Positions 1-5,941 of a stretch of DNA of 5,941 bases are shown piece after piece; position 1 is the stretch's first letter, and each line of letters starts with the position of its first letter. The stretch is taken from assembly GCA_021832495.1 (NCBI GenBank), contig JAKBKR010000145.1:1-5941 (forward strand), in the 5' to 3' direction. Origin of the DNA: a bacterium. GTDB lineage: Archaea > Thermoplasmatota > Thermoplasmata > Lutacidiplasmatales > UBA184. The position numbers were made by a program, and so were the translations under genes. Under the pieces are notes generated by a model. The model saw only the letters and a list, made by a program, of their open reading frames with translations, ran no database searches and had not been told where the DNA came from.

Positions 1-288
1 CGGAAGGTCTCCAAGATCGATGATCGATACTATCTGAAGACGGTCACCCGAGACGTCCGGTTTAACATTCCCCTCTCGGTGTGGTTTCAACTGACGGATG
101 AGGAGCAAGCTATCATCCCGAACGGTAAGCCTAAACTGAGTGAAAATATCACCGTCCAGTCCTTACAATTGCTAGGAGCAATATTAAGCCAAGACAAAGA
201 CAGCACTTTGGATCGGATTCGCCGAACTCCACCTGAAAAGCGTAGCAACGCCGATAAACAGCTCTGGGACTTACACTTAACCCCATAG
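1..288 (+). CDS. Unrecognised protein, C-terminal fragment (partial at left edge)
   Basis: The frame is open from base 1 to a TAG at 286-288 and gives about 95 residues. A GTG at 79 could be read as a start, but there is no ribosome binding site before it. The codons upstream (reading RKVSKIDDRYYLKTV) look just as protein-like, so I treat this as the tail of a longer gene running in from the left. The visible part is soluble and mixed in character: an aromatic/basic stretch, a segment containing WFQLTDEEQ, then a probable helix (SLQLLGAILSQ) and a charged C-terminus ending LHLTP. There is no membrane segment, Cys/His cluster or nucleotide-binding motif. I do not recognise the family and assign no function. 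It is on the opposite strand to the restriction operon, so it is not part of that transcript. Being coding is likely but not certain, because the fragment is short. Confidence 0.5.
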   Translation, partial: RKVSKIDDRYYLKTVTRDVRFNIPLSVWFQLTDEEQAIIPNGKPKLSENITVQSLQLLGAILSQDKDSTLDRIRRTPPEKRSNADKQLWDLHLTP

Positions 289-598
289 AACGGCAAGTCT
301 GGAGCTCTCGCTAGTGGACCCATCAGTGTACCGTAACAACCGGGACCTGTTGGCAGAGGCCCCGTCCGGCTTCCGGGGGCTACCAGTCCCCCACCCGGTT
401 CGTCCCAAAGGCTCAGAGGGGCATAGGGACGCACCTTTGGCCCCTCAGGATTGCCTGCGGGACGTGCCTTGAACAGGAGTATTGATTAAGTCGAGCAGGG
501 ATTCAGCTCTGCCACCTGCGTCCCTGAGTTCCCTTCAGCAGCTATTGCCGTTTCCGTGGGGCAAAGGTCATCATTCACTTCTCGCTTCCACCTTCTTG
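289..598. other. Intergenic stretch without a convincing gene
   Basis: About 310 bases separate the left partial gene from the next likely start. Frames on both strands are either short or give low-complexity Pro/Gly/Ser/Leu-rich translations, typical of non-coding DNA. The plus-strand frame of the next gene stays open back to a TGA at 470-472. A TTG at 482 has an AGGAG at 475-479, but the spacing is only two bases, too close for a normal start. No clear -35/-10 promoter pair was found. The middle of the stretch is rich in inverted repeats, listed separately. Confidence 0.5.
338..446. repeat. Cluster of inverted repeats, possible structured RNA
   Basis: Directly visible complementary pairs: AACCGGG (338-344) with CCCGGTT (394-400); inside it GGGGG (375-379) with CCCCC (388-392) around an 8-base loop, and a competing CCGG/CCGG pair (366-369, 373-376). 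Further right CCAAAGG (405-411) pairs with CCTTTGG (434-440), and GAGGGGC (416-422) with GCCCCTC (440-446). The last two pairs cross each other, as in an H-type pseudoknot, or are alternatives. No known RNA family, riboswitch or attC-like site was recognised, and no U-tract follows. High local GC makes chance pairing quite possible, and the strand of any transcript is unknown. Confidence 0.25.
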
Positions 599-1093
599 AT
601 GGTCGATTCTTCGGAATGGCTAGCCATTGTTCTGGGTGCAATCGCGGTGTGCATCGCCCTGTGGGATCATATCGCTGACTCGTTTCTCCTCCGATTCGGA
701 TGGCATGTGTCCGCGTCAAGTACATACACCTTAGGTCCACCAGGTGCGAGCACCCATGTCAATGGTTCTTCATCCGTATTGGTGAGACGAGTTTCAGTAC
801 AGTGGACGGTGAAAAACAGACTCTCTTATCCTGTTAGAGCGAGCTTTAGTTATCGAGATGTGCCGAAAGCCAAGGTGATGTGGACGCAACTCAGTGGGGA
901 TCTTATTGGTATTCTGAGAAGCACAGAATTCCTCCTCCCGCCCCACCAGCCCTTAGCGATGTGCTTCAATATGGAAGTCATGCAAGATTGGTCTGGCACC
1001 TTCGCACCCTACATTGGTCTCGCAGTACCCGGTAAGCGACATACCATCTCCGGGCGCGTGGTCAACTTACCCGATACGACTAAGGAGCCTTGA
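599..1093 (+). CDS. Small membrane-anchored protein of unknown function
   Basis: From ATG 599 this encodes 164 residues and ends at TGA 1091-1093. Residues 7-22 (WLAIVLGAIAVCIALW) form one hydrophobic segment that reads as a signal anchor or uncleaved membrane helix; there is no lipobox. The rest (about 35-164) alternates short hydrophobic and polar runs (VRRVSVQWTVKN, RASFSYRD) with several Gly/Pro turns. This suggests a beta-sandwich-like domain, which is inference from the pattern. The frame extends upstream to a TTG at 482, but the extra 39 residues look non-coding and the TTG's AGGAG site is too close. I therefore prefer ATG 599, placing the membrane segment at the N-terminus, although no clear ribosome binding site precedes it. 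It converges on the minus-strand small gene at 1133-1546, whose product is also N-terminally anchored. No family is recognised and no function assigned. The gene is lower in GC than hsdRS. Confidence 0.6.
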   Translation: MVDSSEWLAIVLGAIAVCIALWDHIADSFLLRFGWHVSASSTYTLGPPGASTHVNGSSSVLVRRVSVQWTVKNRLSYPVRASFSYRDVPKAKVMWTQLSGDLIGILRSTEFLLPPHQPLAMCFNMEVMQDWSGTFAPYIGLAVPGKRHTISGRVVNLPDTTKEP

Positions 1094-1102
1094 GCACCGC
1101 CA

Positions 1103-1123
1103 TGCTCCCGTTGAGGGGGGGCA
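1103..1123. terminator. Possible hairpin between convergent genes
   Basis: The 39-base gap between the two convergent stop codons contains TGCTCCC (1103-1109), which can pair with GGGGGCA (1117-1123) with one G-T pair and a 7-base loop. An alternative outer pair is CATGCT (1101-1106) with AGCATG (1125-1130). The position, just after both genes, suits a shared bidirectional terminator. Neither strand has a T-run after the stem, so a classical intrinsic terminator is not shown. Confidence 0.25.
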
Positions 1124-1132
1124 AAGCATGAC

Positions 1133-1546
1133 CTAACCCTCGTCTTCCTCATCGTCGCTTCCAATTCGGTCGAGGACCCAACTGATTGCCTTGGCTATAT
1201 CCTTCTGTCGTTTCCATTGCTCCTTTTCCCGCTCAAGCTCAAGCTTCAATCGCCGTCTTTCCTCTGCTTTCTGTTTGAGTAACTCAGATTGTGATGGGGA
1301 TCGAACGTTCGGATACGCGGCGGGTATCTCTGAGGTTGGAGCCTCACTCTTGATTGGGGAAAGAGACTGCCGTGGAGCTACCGTTGGTCTCTTGGCGGAC
1401 GAAGTTCTTGTGCGTCGTCTTGAAATGTATGGAAGCGACTTGGTAAGCGTCTCAAGGAGATGCCGTTGTTTACGCGCCTCCCACCAAGTAAGCGCGGCGA
1501 ACCCAATGGCAATTGCTGCCAGGGGAGTTGAGATCGGGTCGACCAC
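1133..1546 (-). CDS. Small membrane-anchored protein with charged helix, last gene of the hsd operon
   Basis: This encodes 137 residues from a GTG at 1546-1544 to a TAG at 1135-1133. Visible architecture: residues 8-22 (PLAAIAIGFAALTWW) form a single short membrane segment, followed by basic residues (EARKQRH). By the positive-inside rule this puts the C-terminal part in the cytoplasm. Residues about 38-86 are a Pro/Ser/Thr-rich, basic, probably disordered linker. Residues about 87-128 are a continuous Glu/Arg/Lys-rich helix (ELLKQKAEERRRLKLELERE), likely a coiled coil or single charged helix. The end is strongly acidic (SDDEEDEG). The start has a GAGG four bases upstream. Only 18 bases separate it from the hsdR stop on the same strand, so it is probably co-transcribed with the restriction genes. 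I recognise no named family. It could be a membrane-tethered accessory of the restriction complex or a passenger gene; the sequence does not decide. Confidence 0.65.
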   Translation of the reverse strand: MVDPISTPLAAIAIGFAALTWWEARKQRHLLETLTKSLPYISRRRTRTSSAKRPTVAPRQSLSPIKSEAPTSEIPAAYPNVRSPSQSELLKQKAEERRRLKLELEREKEQWKRQKDIAKAISWVLDRIGSDDEEDEG

Positions 1547-1550
1547 ATTG

Positions 1551-1554
1551 CCTC
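1551..1554 (-). promoter_or_regulatory. Ribosome binding site of the 137-residue gene
   Basis: On the minus strand GAGG lies four bases before the GTG start at 1546, within the 18-base gap after the hsdR stop. It supports the GTG start over any internal codon. The ATG overlapping this GTG is in a different frame. Confidence 0.5.
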
Positions 1555-1564
1555 AACTTCTCGT

Positions 1565-4500
1565 TCAGGTCCACTCCGCGCAGAGCAATTCCGCTTGCTG
1601 AAGCACCGTCTGTGTCGCTGCCTCCTGCCCGCTTGGCGGGTATCCCCGCTCCTTGAGAATCCGCTTGACATACAGCCGCAACTTTGCCCTTACGGTCTCC
1701 TTGACCGTCCAATCGATGCTGACGTTCTTCCGAACCGTCTCAACAAGCTGCTTCGCGATCTCGCGGAGAGACGGCTCGCCCAGAACGTCAACGGCGGTCC
1801 CGTCGGCCGCGATGAGTGCATCATAGAACGCCTCCTCCTTTGGCGTAAGCCCGAGCATGGCTCCTCGGTCTCGGGCGTCCTTCATGGACTTTGCGAGGTC
1901 GATGAGCGATGAAATGACCTGGGCGGCGTCGATGGAGCGATTCTGGTACTTGCGGATGGTCGCTTCGAGCATCTCCGAGAATTGTCGGCTCCGGACAAGA
2001 TTCCGCTTGGACCAGGCTCTGGTCTCGTCGTTGAGCAACTTCCGAAGGACTTCGAGAGCGAGGTTACGATAGGGCAGGCGCATCACTTCGTCCAAGAACT
2101 CGTCCGAGAAGATCGAGAGTTCGGGCTTCTTCAGCGCCGCCGCTGAGAAGATGTCGACGACCTCGTCCGAGACCACCGCCTTCGAGACGATCTGACGGAC
2201 GGCACTGTCGAGTTCCTCGGGAGTCTTCCGCCCCTCCACGGTTGCCTTCGCCAAGGCAGCACGGACGGCCTGGTAGAAGCCTACCTCGTCTCGAATGGCG
2301 AGAGCCCGCTCATCAGGGACCGATAGCGCGAATGCCTTCGATAGGTCGGTGACCGCCTTGAGGTAGCGTTTTTCGCCATCCTCCTGACCGAGGATGTGCT
2401 GCATCGCTCGTGGGATGGTCTTCAACCGCTCGTTGGGGGTTCCTAAGAAGTAGGGCTTCGAATCAAACCCGTGGAACATGTCGCGGACGATCTCGTAGTG
2501 CTTCTGCATCAGGCGGACCGCCTCGTCAACGGGAACCCCCGCGCGGTCCTTGTCCTGAGCGGAGTAGTCGGCGAGCGCTCGCCTCAAGTCCTCCGCGATT
2601 CCGAGGTAGTCGACGATAAGCCCACCGGGCTTGTCCTTGAACACACGGTTGACCCGAGCGATGGTCTGCATCAGGCCGTGCCCGCGCATCGGCTTGTCGA
2701 TGTACATCGTGTGCAACGAAGGAGCATCGAAGCCCGTTAGCCACATGTCGCGGACCATGACGATCTTGAACGGGTCGTTGGGGTCACGGAAGCGCTTCGC
2801 AAGTTCCTCACGCCTCTGCTTGTTTCGGATATGTACCTGCCATTCGGGCGGGTCGTGAGCAGAACCCGTCATTACGACCTTCATTGAACCCTTCAGGTCA
2901 TCGGCATCGACCCACGATGGACGGAGCTTCGCGATCTCATTGAACAAGTCGACGCAGATTCGGCGGCTCATGCAGACGACCATCGCCTTCCCTTCAAGAC
3001 CGCCAGGACCCGTCCGTTTCTCCCTATGGTTAACAAGGTCCTTCGCCAGCAGTCGGAGGCGACGAGGGGTTCCGACCATCGCCTCGATCTGCGCCCACTT
3101 CCGCTTCAGGCCCTCCTTGGTCGTCTCCTCCTCGCCTTCCGTGACCTCCTCGAACTCGGGGTCGATGTGGGGCACCTCTTCCTTCTTGAGTTCGAGTTTG
3201 GCGAGCCTTCCCTCGTAGTAGATCGTGACTGTGGCTCCGTCCTCGACGGCACGGTGGATGTCGTAAGTGTCGATGTAGTCGCCGAAGACGGCTCGCGTGT
3301 TCCTGTCCGCCTTCTCAATGGGGGTCCCTGTGAACCCGAGGAACGAGGCGTTGGGTAGCGCCTCCCTCATGTGTCGGGCGAAGCCGTCGATAAAGTCGTA
3401 TTGGCTGCGATGGGCCTCGTCCGCGATGACAACGACGTTCCGCCGCTCCGTAAGTAAGGGATACTTCTCCCCCTTCTCGGGAAGGAACTTCTGGATCGTA
3501 GTGAACACAATCCCGCCCGATGCAACCTTGAGGAGTTCCTTCAGTTGCTCACGGCTCTCGGCTTGGACGGGGGTCTGGCGGAGGAGGGACTGGCAAACCG
3601 AGAACTTACCAAAGAGCTGCCCGTCAAGGTCATTGCGATCCGTCAGCACCACGAGAGTCGGATTCGCGAGAACCGGATGCCGCGCAATCTTCGCGGCGTA
3701 GAATGTCATGGTAAGGCTCTTCCCCGAGCCTTGGGTGTGCCAAACGACCCCTACGCGCTTGTCGCCCTTCTCCGACGCGGCCCTGACGGTTGCCTCGACT
3801 GCTCGGTTGACCGCGTGGAACTGGTGGTAGGCGGCGGCCTTCTTCGAGATTGTGTTGCCATCGTCCTCGAAGACGATGAAGTTCCGAAGTAGGTCGAGGA
3901 ACCGCCCCTTCTCGAAGACCCCTCGAACCAGGGTTTCAAGTTCGAGGCTACCCTTTGGTGCAATCTCCGTTCCATCGACCGTTCGCCAAGGCATGAACCG
4001 TTCGAGGTTCGACGTGATACAACCCAAGCGAGCCTCGGTCCCGTCCGAAATAACGAGTAGCTCGTTGGTTTGGAAGAGAGAAGGAATCTCGGCTTCGTAA
4101 GTCTGAAGCTGCTGGTAGGCGGTCCCAATGGTCGCCTCCTCGTCGGCGGGATTCTTGAGTTCAAAGACACCTACTGGAAGACCGTTGAGGAAGACGACCA
4201 GATCGGCTCGGCGGCTGTGCCCGTTCTCGATGACGGCGAACTGGTTTACGACCAGCCAGTCGTTCTTCTCTGGGCGGTCGAAGTCGACGAGCCAAGCCTT
4301 GTCCCCCCTGATTCGTCCGTCCTTGCCGCGAGTCTCAACGTCGACCCCGTTCGCGAAGAAGTCGTGGAAACGGCGGTTCGACAGAACGAGTCTCGGGGAG
4401 TCCGACCTTAAGACTTTCCGAAGCGCGTCCCCACGGGCATCGGCCGTGAGATGTGGGTTGATTCGCTCAACGGCGGACTTCAGGCGACCAACAAGGACTA

Positions 4501-4648
4501 CGTCGTTCCAATTCTCGCGCTCCCTCTCCTTTCCATCAGGCGCGATGTCGGGGCCGAACTTCGTCCCGTAACCCAGCTCACGAAAGTAACCGATAGCGGC
4601 TTCCTCGACGACGCTCTCATGGAAGGTCAGCGGCGGCCGTTGAATCAT
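1565..4648 (-). CDS. hsdR: Type I restriction enzyme, R (endonuclease/translocase) subunit HsdR
   Basis: HsdR is the motor and nuclease of the type I restriction complex. Bound to an HsdM/HsdS methylase at an unmethylated site, it pulls in DNA using ATP and cuts at a distance. The product is 1027 residues, close to EcoR124I HsdR (1038). Residues 1 to about 230 form the N-terminal PD-(D/E)XK nuclease domain, with D149, then E163-L-K165 in VFELKNP, and the QxxxY element Q180 to Y184. Next comes a YHQF segment (274-277) and a superfamily 2 helicase core: Walker A QGSGKS (306-311, K310), DEAH (410-413), TGTP (440-443), LTGFDAP (637-643) and QTIARVNRVF (661-670, arginines 665 and 668). From about 700 to the end is the family's C-terminal helical region, ending KRILKERGYPP...LLCAEWT. 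All key residues are present and the frame is unbroken, so the subunit should be active. The ATG overlaps the hsdS stop by four bases and has AAAGG seven bases upstream. Confidence 0.97.
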   Translation of the reverse strand: MIQRPPLTFHESVVEEAAIGYFRELGYGTKFGPDIAPDGKERERENWNDVVLVGRLKSAVERINPHLTADARGDALRKVLRSDSPRLVLSNRRFHDFFANGVDVETRGKDGRIRGDKAWLVDFDRPEKNDWLVVNQFAVIENGHSRRADLVVFLNGLPVGVFELKNPADEEATIGTAYQQLQTYEAEIPSLFQTNELLVISDGTEARLGCITSNLERFMPWRTVDGTEIAPKGSLELETLVRGVFEKGRFLDLLRNFIVFEDDGNTISKKAAAYHQFHAVNRAVEATVRAASEKGDKRVGVVWHTQGSGKSLTMTFYAAKIARHPVLANPTLVVLTDRNDLDGQLFGKFSVCQSLLRQTPVQAESREQLKELLKVASGGIVFTTIQKFLPEKGEKYPLLTERRNVVVIADEAHRSQYDFIDGFARHMREALPNASFLGFTGTPIEKADRNTRAVFGDYIDTYDIHRAVEDGATVTIYYEGRLAKLELKKEEVPHIDPEFEEVTEGEEETTKEGLKRKWAQIEAMVGTPRRLRLLAKDLVNHREKRTGPGGLEGKAMVVCMSRRICVDLFNEIAKLRPSWVDADDLKGSMKVVMTGSAHDPPEWQVHIRNKQRREELAKRFRDPNDPFKIVMVRDMWLTGFDAPSLHTMYIDKPMRGHGLMQTIARVNRVFKDKPGGLIVDYLGIAEDLRRALADYSAQDKDRAGVPVDEAVRLMQKHYEIVRDMFHGFDSKPYFLGTPNERLKTIPRAMQHILGQEDGEKRYLKAVTDLSKAFALSVPDERALAIRDEVGFYQAVRAALAKATVEGRKTPEELDSAVRQIVSKAVVSDEVVDIFSAAALKKPELSIFSDEFLDEVMRLPYRNLALEVLRKLLNDETRAWSKRNLVRSRQFSEMLEATIRKYQNRSIDAAQVISSLIDLAKSMKDARDRGAMLGLTPKEEAFYDALIAADGTAVDVLGEPSLREIAKQLVETVRKNVSIDWTVKETVRAKLRLYVKRILKERGYPPSGQEAATQTVLQQAELLCAEWT

Positions 4649-5941
4649 GAGTCGACCTTTACGCGAATCTCGCCTGAGAGGAGCTTGGGGAGAAGAGTGT
4701 CCCGTAGATGGCCGAGCAGCTCCGACTCAATCCCGTGCTCGTCGAGGAGCCCATTTTGAAGCGAGACTGCCCGAGAGAAATCTCGAACCACGTCCGAGGG
4801 TGGAATCAATAGTGGGTAGTCTGGTAACGCTTGCGAGCTGAGATGGAGGACCGTGGTCCCATTCGTGTAACCGTATGCGTGGTCTCGAAACCGCTCTTCG
4901 GAGAGTGAAAAGGCGAGATATTCTCGTGACAACCCCACTCCGTTCGGTCTTACGATGGCCATGTCCAAGGAAGCGACCAACCGCGAGAAACGAAGGGAAG
5001 TCCGCACTCGGTAGGCCCGCCCGATTACCTCGGCCCTTTGGGTAACGTCGGTGTGAGAAACGACCACGTCCCCACTTTCGACGATCTGGCTTTCCTTGTA
5101 CTTCCCCCGATACGGCTTCAGGCCGTCTTCGCGATAGACTCCGCCTCTCCCAGCGCACTTGAGGCTAACGAGAGCCGTCTCGGAGTCGGCCAAGTCCTCC
5201 CCGCGATACGAGACACCGCGCGTGAAGGTGGCCACCTCGGCGAGAGGTCTGACAGTCCACCCCTTCGGTATCTCCCCGATCTCCGACTCCTCGAACTCGC
5301 TCGGCCAGAGGTCCCACATGTCGGCGGGCATACCTGGCAGACTCTCCCCCTTCTTCCAGCGACCTTCCATCTTCGCTCGGACGGGGCCGAAGTCGACGAA
5401 CCAGAACTTGAACAGGGCGCGGCAAATCTCCTCCAGCGTCTGGTTCATTCGGCGGTTGAGCTCGATCTTATCGTCGAGTGTGCCGAGGACGCGGGCAATA
5501 GCTCCTTGCTCAGGGAGCGACGGCAGACGTAAAGGCAGACGCTCAAGGTACTCCCACTTCGCGCGGGGCATCTTCGTGCCCTCTGAAGCCCGAGAGGCTT
5601 CCTCTACGAAACTTGGCTGTGCCATGAAATAGAACAGGAACCGACGATCCACTCCGTGACGTGGTCTGACAACCAAGATGTCGGTTGCGCACATACCAGA
5701 GAATGAGGGCTGAACAACCTTGCGGAAGTAGGGGCGGAGCTTTCCGAAGAGAACGTCACCGGCTCTGAATCGACTCTTGAGGCTCGTGACCTGGTCACTC
5801 GAACCCACAGCAAGTAGGTGCAATGATGATTCGCCAATATGCTCTAATCCCACGTAGGGCTCTGACTGAACACTGCTTGGTTCTAGGGCGTCTCGAACGA
5901 GTTCGGCGCATTCGCCGAACCGTAGCCCTAGCAAACCACTC
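4645..5941 (-). CDS. hsdS: Type I restriction-modification specificity subunit HsdS (5' end just outside the window)
   Basis: HsdS recognises the two half-sites of a split DNA target and holds HsdM and HsdR in the complex. The frame runs from a TGA at 4647-4645 to the right edge. The first usable start inside is a TTG at 5934-5932 (429 residues), but the frame continues as Ser-Gly beyond it, so the true start is probably a few codons outside. Numbering from that TTG: target-recognition domain 1 is about 1-135, with YVGLEHI, GDVLFGKLRPYFRKV and ATDILVVRP. The central conserved helical spacer is about 138-185 (LPEQGAIARVLGTLDDKIELNRR). A characteristic KMEGRWKKGESLPG linker leads to EIPKGWTVRPLAEVATFTRG (221-240), which opens target-recognition domain 2 (about 225-375). 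The distal conserved spacer is about 376-425 and ends LRDTLLPKLLSGEIRV. Both domains and both spacers are present, so this is a full-length two-domain subunit. The recognition sequence cannot be read from it. hsdM is expected upstream, to the right. Confidence 0.95.
   Translation of the reverse strand, partial: SGLLGLRFGECAELVRDALEPSSVQSEPYVGLEHIGESSLHLLAVGSSDQVTSLKSRFRAGDVLFGKLRPYFRKVVQPSFSGMCATDILVVRPRHGVDRRFLFYFMAQPSFVEEASRASEGTKMPRAKWEYLERLPLRLPSLPEQGAIARVLGTLDDKIELNRRMNQTLEEICRALFKFWFVDFGPVRAKMEGRWKKGESLPGMPADMWDLWPSEFEESEIGEIPKGWTVRPLAEVATFTRGVSYRGEDLADSETALVSLKCAGRGGVYREDGLKPYRGKYKESQIVESGDVVVSHTDVTQRAEVIGRAYRVRTSLRFSRLVASLDMAIVRPNGVGLSREYLAFSLSEERFRDHAYGYTNGTTVLHLSSQALPDYPLLIPPSDVVRDFSRAVSLQNGLLDEHGIESELLGHLRDTLLPKLLSGEIRVKVDS
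4656..4660 (-). promoter_or_regulatory. Ribosome binding site of hsdR, inside the end of hsdS
   Basis: AAAGG on the minus strand lies seven bases before the hsdR ATG (4648-4646), within the last codons of hsdS. With the ATGA overlap at 4648-4645 it fixes the hsdR start and points to coupled translation of S and R. Confidence 0.55.

Noticed and set aside
15..28. Tandem ATCGAT palindromes with two GATC sites
   Set aside because: Only two short copies inside an apparently coding frame; no sign of an origin or regulatory array.
398..402. GGTTCG resembling a tRNA T-loop
   Set aside because: The flanking bases do not form a T-stem, and no acceptor or anticodon arm can be built around it.
87..434. 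Minus-strand open frame of 115 codons opposite the left partial gene and the intergenic repeats
   Set aside because: Its translation is Gly/Pro/Ser-rich over the repeat region and an antisense shadow of the plus-strand gene elsewhere. It has no recognisable domain.
1191..1601. Plus-strand open frame of 136 codons opposite the small membrane gene
   Set aside because: It starts with a Ser/Arg/Cys-rich stretch that mirrors the charged helix of the minus-strand gene. The minus-strand frame has a ribosome binding site, operon spacing and a sensible membrane segment, so this is the shadow.
1586..1640. Possible regulatory structure near the end of hsdR
   Set aside because: The sequence is fully explained as codons for the conserved HsdR C-terminus.
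3121..3200. Acidic low-complexity stretch in HsdR (residues about 485-513) that looked like an insertion
   Set aside because: A Glu-rich segment of this kind between helicase lobes is, to my knowledge, common in this HsdR group, and the frame continues unbroken.
3818..4125. Similar short strings CTGGTGGTAGGCGGC and CTGCTGGTAGGCGGT
   Set aside because: They encode the unrelated AYHQF and AYQQL segments of HsdR. The likeness is a codon coincidence, not a repeat element.

Overview
The window carries most of a type I restriction-modification locus on the minus strand, plus a left flank of small, poorly recognisable genes and non-coding DNA. Organism: GC is fairly high in the restriction genes and visibly lower and more uneven in the left flank. 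GTG is used as a start, Shine-Dalgarno-like sites precede two minus-strand genes, and the genes are tightly packed with a 4-base overlap. This indicates a bacterium, but I cannot name a phylum from the sequence alone. The change in composition and the mix of genes fit an accessory (defence-type) region.

Layout: (1) 1-288, plus strand: C-terminal end of an unrecognised gene that enters from the left edge. (2) 289-598: about 300 bases with no convincing gene but several inverted repeats (338-446). (3) 599-1093, plus strand: a small protein with one N-terminal membrane segment and a probable beta-rich domain, family not recognised. (4) 1094-1132: short gap between convergent genes with a possible hairpin. 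(5) 1133-1546, minus strand: a 137-residue protein with an N-terminal membrane anchor, a Pro/Ser-rich linker, a highly charged helix and an acidic tail. It starts 18 bases after the hsdR stop. (6) 1565-4648, minus strand: complete hsdR, with the nuclease and helicase motifs intact. (7) 4645 to the right edge, minus strand: hsdS with two target-recognition domains; its first few codons lie outside the window.

How they work together: HsdS selects the DNA site, HsdM (not visible, expected just beyond the right edge) methylates it, and HsdR translocates and cuts unmodified DNA. hsdS and hsdR overlap in an ATGA junction, so they are probably translationally coupled. The order S-R, with M expected upstream, and an HsdR of 1027 residues resemble the type IC (EcoR124I-like) arrangement. 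The small membrane/coiled-coil gene behind hsdR is the least explained member of the apparent operon and the best candidate for something new. It may be an accessory to the restriction system or merely a passenger. I see no CRISPR array, tRNA, rRNA, insertion sequence or recombinase in the window.
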